A stretch of 64,000 bases of DNA from Methylophaga sp. (GTDB lineage: Bacteria; Pseudomonadota; Gammaproteobacteria; Nitrosococcales; Methylophagaceae), in the NCBI GenBank assembly GCA_011053005.1, contig DRHW01000032.1, positions 1 through 64,000 of the forward strand, in the 5' to 3' direction. Below the pieces are notes generated by a model that saw nothing but the letters and a program-made list of their open reading frames with translations, was not told where the DNA came from and searched no databases. Of this stretch, positions 63,864 through 64,000 are shown one piece after another. A program made the translations under genes and the position numbers. Within the stretch, counting starts at the first letter, position 1. Each line of letters starts with the position of its first letter.

Positions 63864-64000
63864 ATGACATCACTAAAAGATAAAGTAGCTCTTATTACAG
63901 GCTCATCAAGAGGTATTGGCGCTGAGATAGCGATGACGTTTGCACTAGCTGGCGCTAAAGTCGTTATTAATTATTCTGGTAATAAACAAGCTGCCGACAA
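63864..64000 (+). CDS. SDR-family oxidoreductase, cut by the window edge
   Basis: The frame MTSLKDKVALITGSSRGIGAEIAMTF is the start of a classical SDR with the NAD(P)-binding TGSSRGIG. The ATG at 63864 is preceded by AAGGAAAA. The gene runs off the right edge after ~45 residues. Given the shared operator, it may act on a reactive carbonyl or quinone sensed by the NemR-like regulator. Confidence 0.85.
   Translation, partial: MTSLKDKVALITGSSRGIGAEIAMTFALAGAKVVINYSGNKQAAD

Noticed and set aside
1-64000. CRISPR arrays, complete tRNA or rRNA genes
   Set aside because: No regularly spaced repeats, complete tRNA clover leaf or rRNA sequence was found.

Overview
The window looks like a stretch of chromosome from a marine or estuarine-type gammaproteobacterium: moderately A+T-rich DNA, gammaproteobacterial-type CopA/CopB, YdeP-like, HupE, TspO, BdlA-like and NemR-like proteins, and an IntI of the chromosomal-integron kind. 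The genus cannot be decided from the sequence alone. There is no complete tRNA, no rRNA and no CRISPR array.

Layout. (1) 1-5.3 kb: the end of an IS3-type element breaks an MmeI-like restriction-modification gene; after it come a Fic protein, a DExH helicase and a GIY-YIG protein in one tight operon, a probable phage-defence cluster. (2) 5.5-13.9 kb: three decayed copies of a tRNA-Leu-derived attachment block with terminator, two of them with integrase remnants, divide the DNA into segments carrying an ADP-ribosylglycohydrolase, a glycosyltransferase with an O-antigen ligase, and a YdeP-like molybdopterin oxidoreductase. This looks like tandem island accretion. (3) 14.0-20.5 kb: a probable operon of PLD-VTT fusion, endonuclease/phosphatase, copper oxidase CopA, CopB and an AAA ATPase, closed by a terminator. 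(4) 20.6-40 kb: mostly ordinary single genes (transporters, c-di-GMP enzymes, ferric-reductase-like protein, chromate transporter, an intact class D beta-lactamase, M48 protease, antiporter, MgtC, pentapeptide-repeat protein). (5) 40-46 kb: a small detached cassette group, then an RND efflux pump with a strong Fur-box-like site in front of it. (6) 46-59.7 kb: assorted chromosomal genes, including a visibly more G+C-rich block (54.1-58.3 kb: BdlA-like chemoreceptor, M23 peptidase, MDR dehydrogenase) next to a truncated RelE/ParE toxin; then Dps and SodC. (7) 59.8-63.0 kb: a chromosomal-type integron with intI, attI and three cassettes, each with an attC. (8) 63.1-64.0 kb: a NemR-like TetR regulator and the start of an SDR gene, each behind the same operator-like motif.

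Most notable: an 18-bp piece of the attI is repeated exactly, in the same orientation, 20 kb away at the 3' end of the RND gene, directly followed by a cassette with its own attC. The integron therefore seems to have a second, detached array. Its cassettes, together with those at attI, include two genes that resemble defence families (predicted pPIWI-associating nuclease; AbiU2-like HEPN, truncated).
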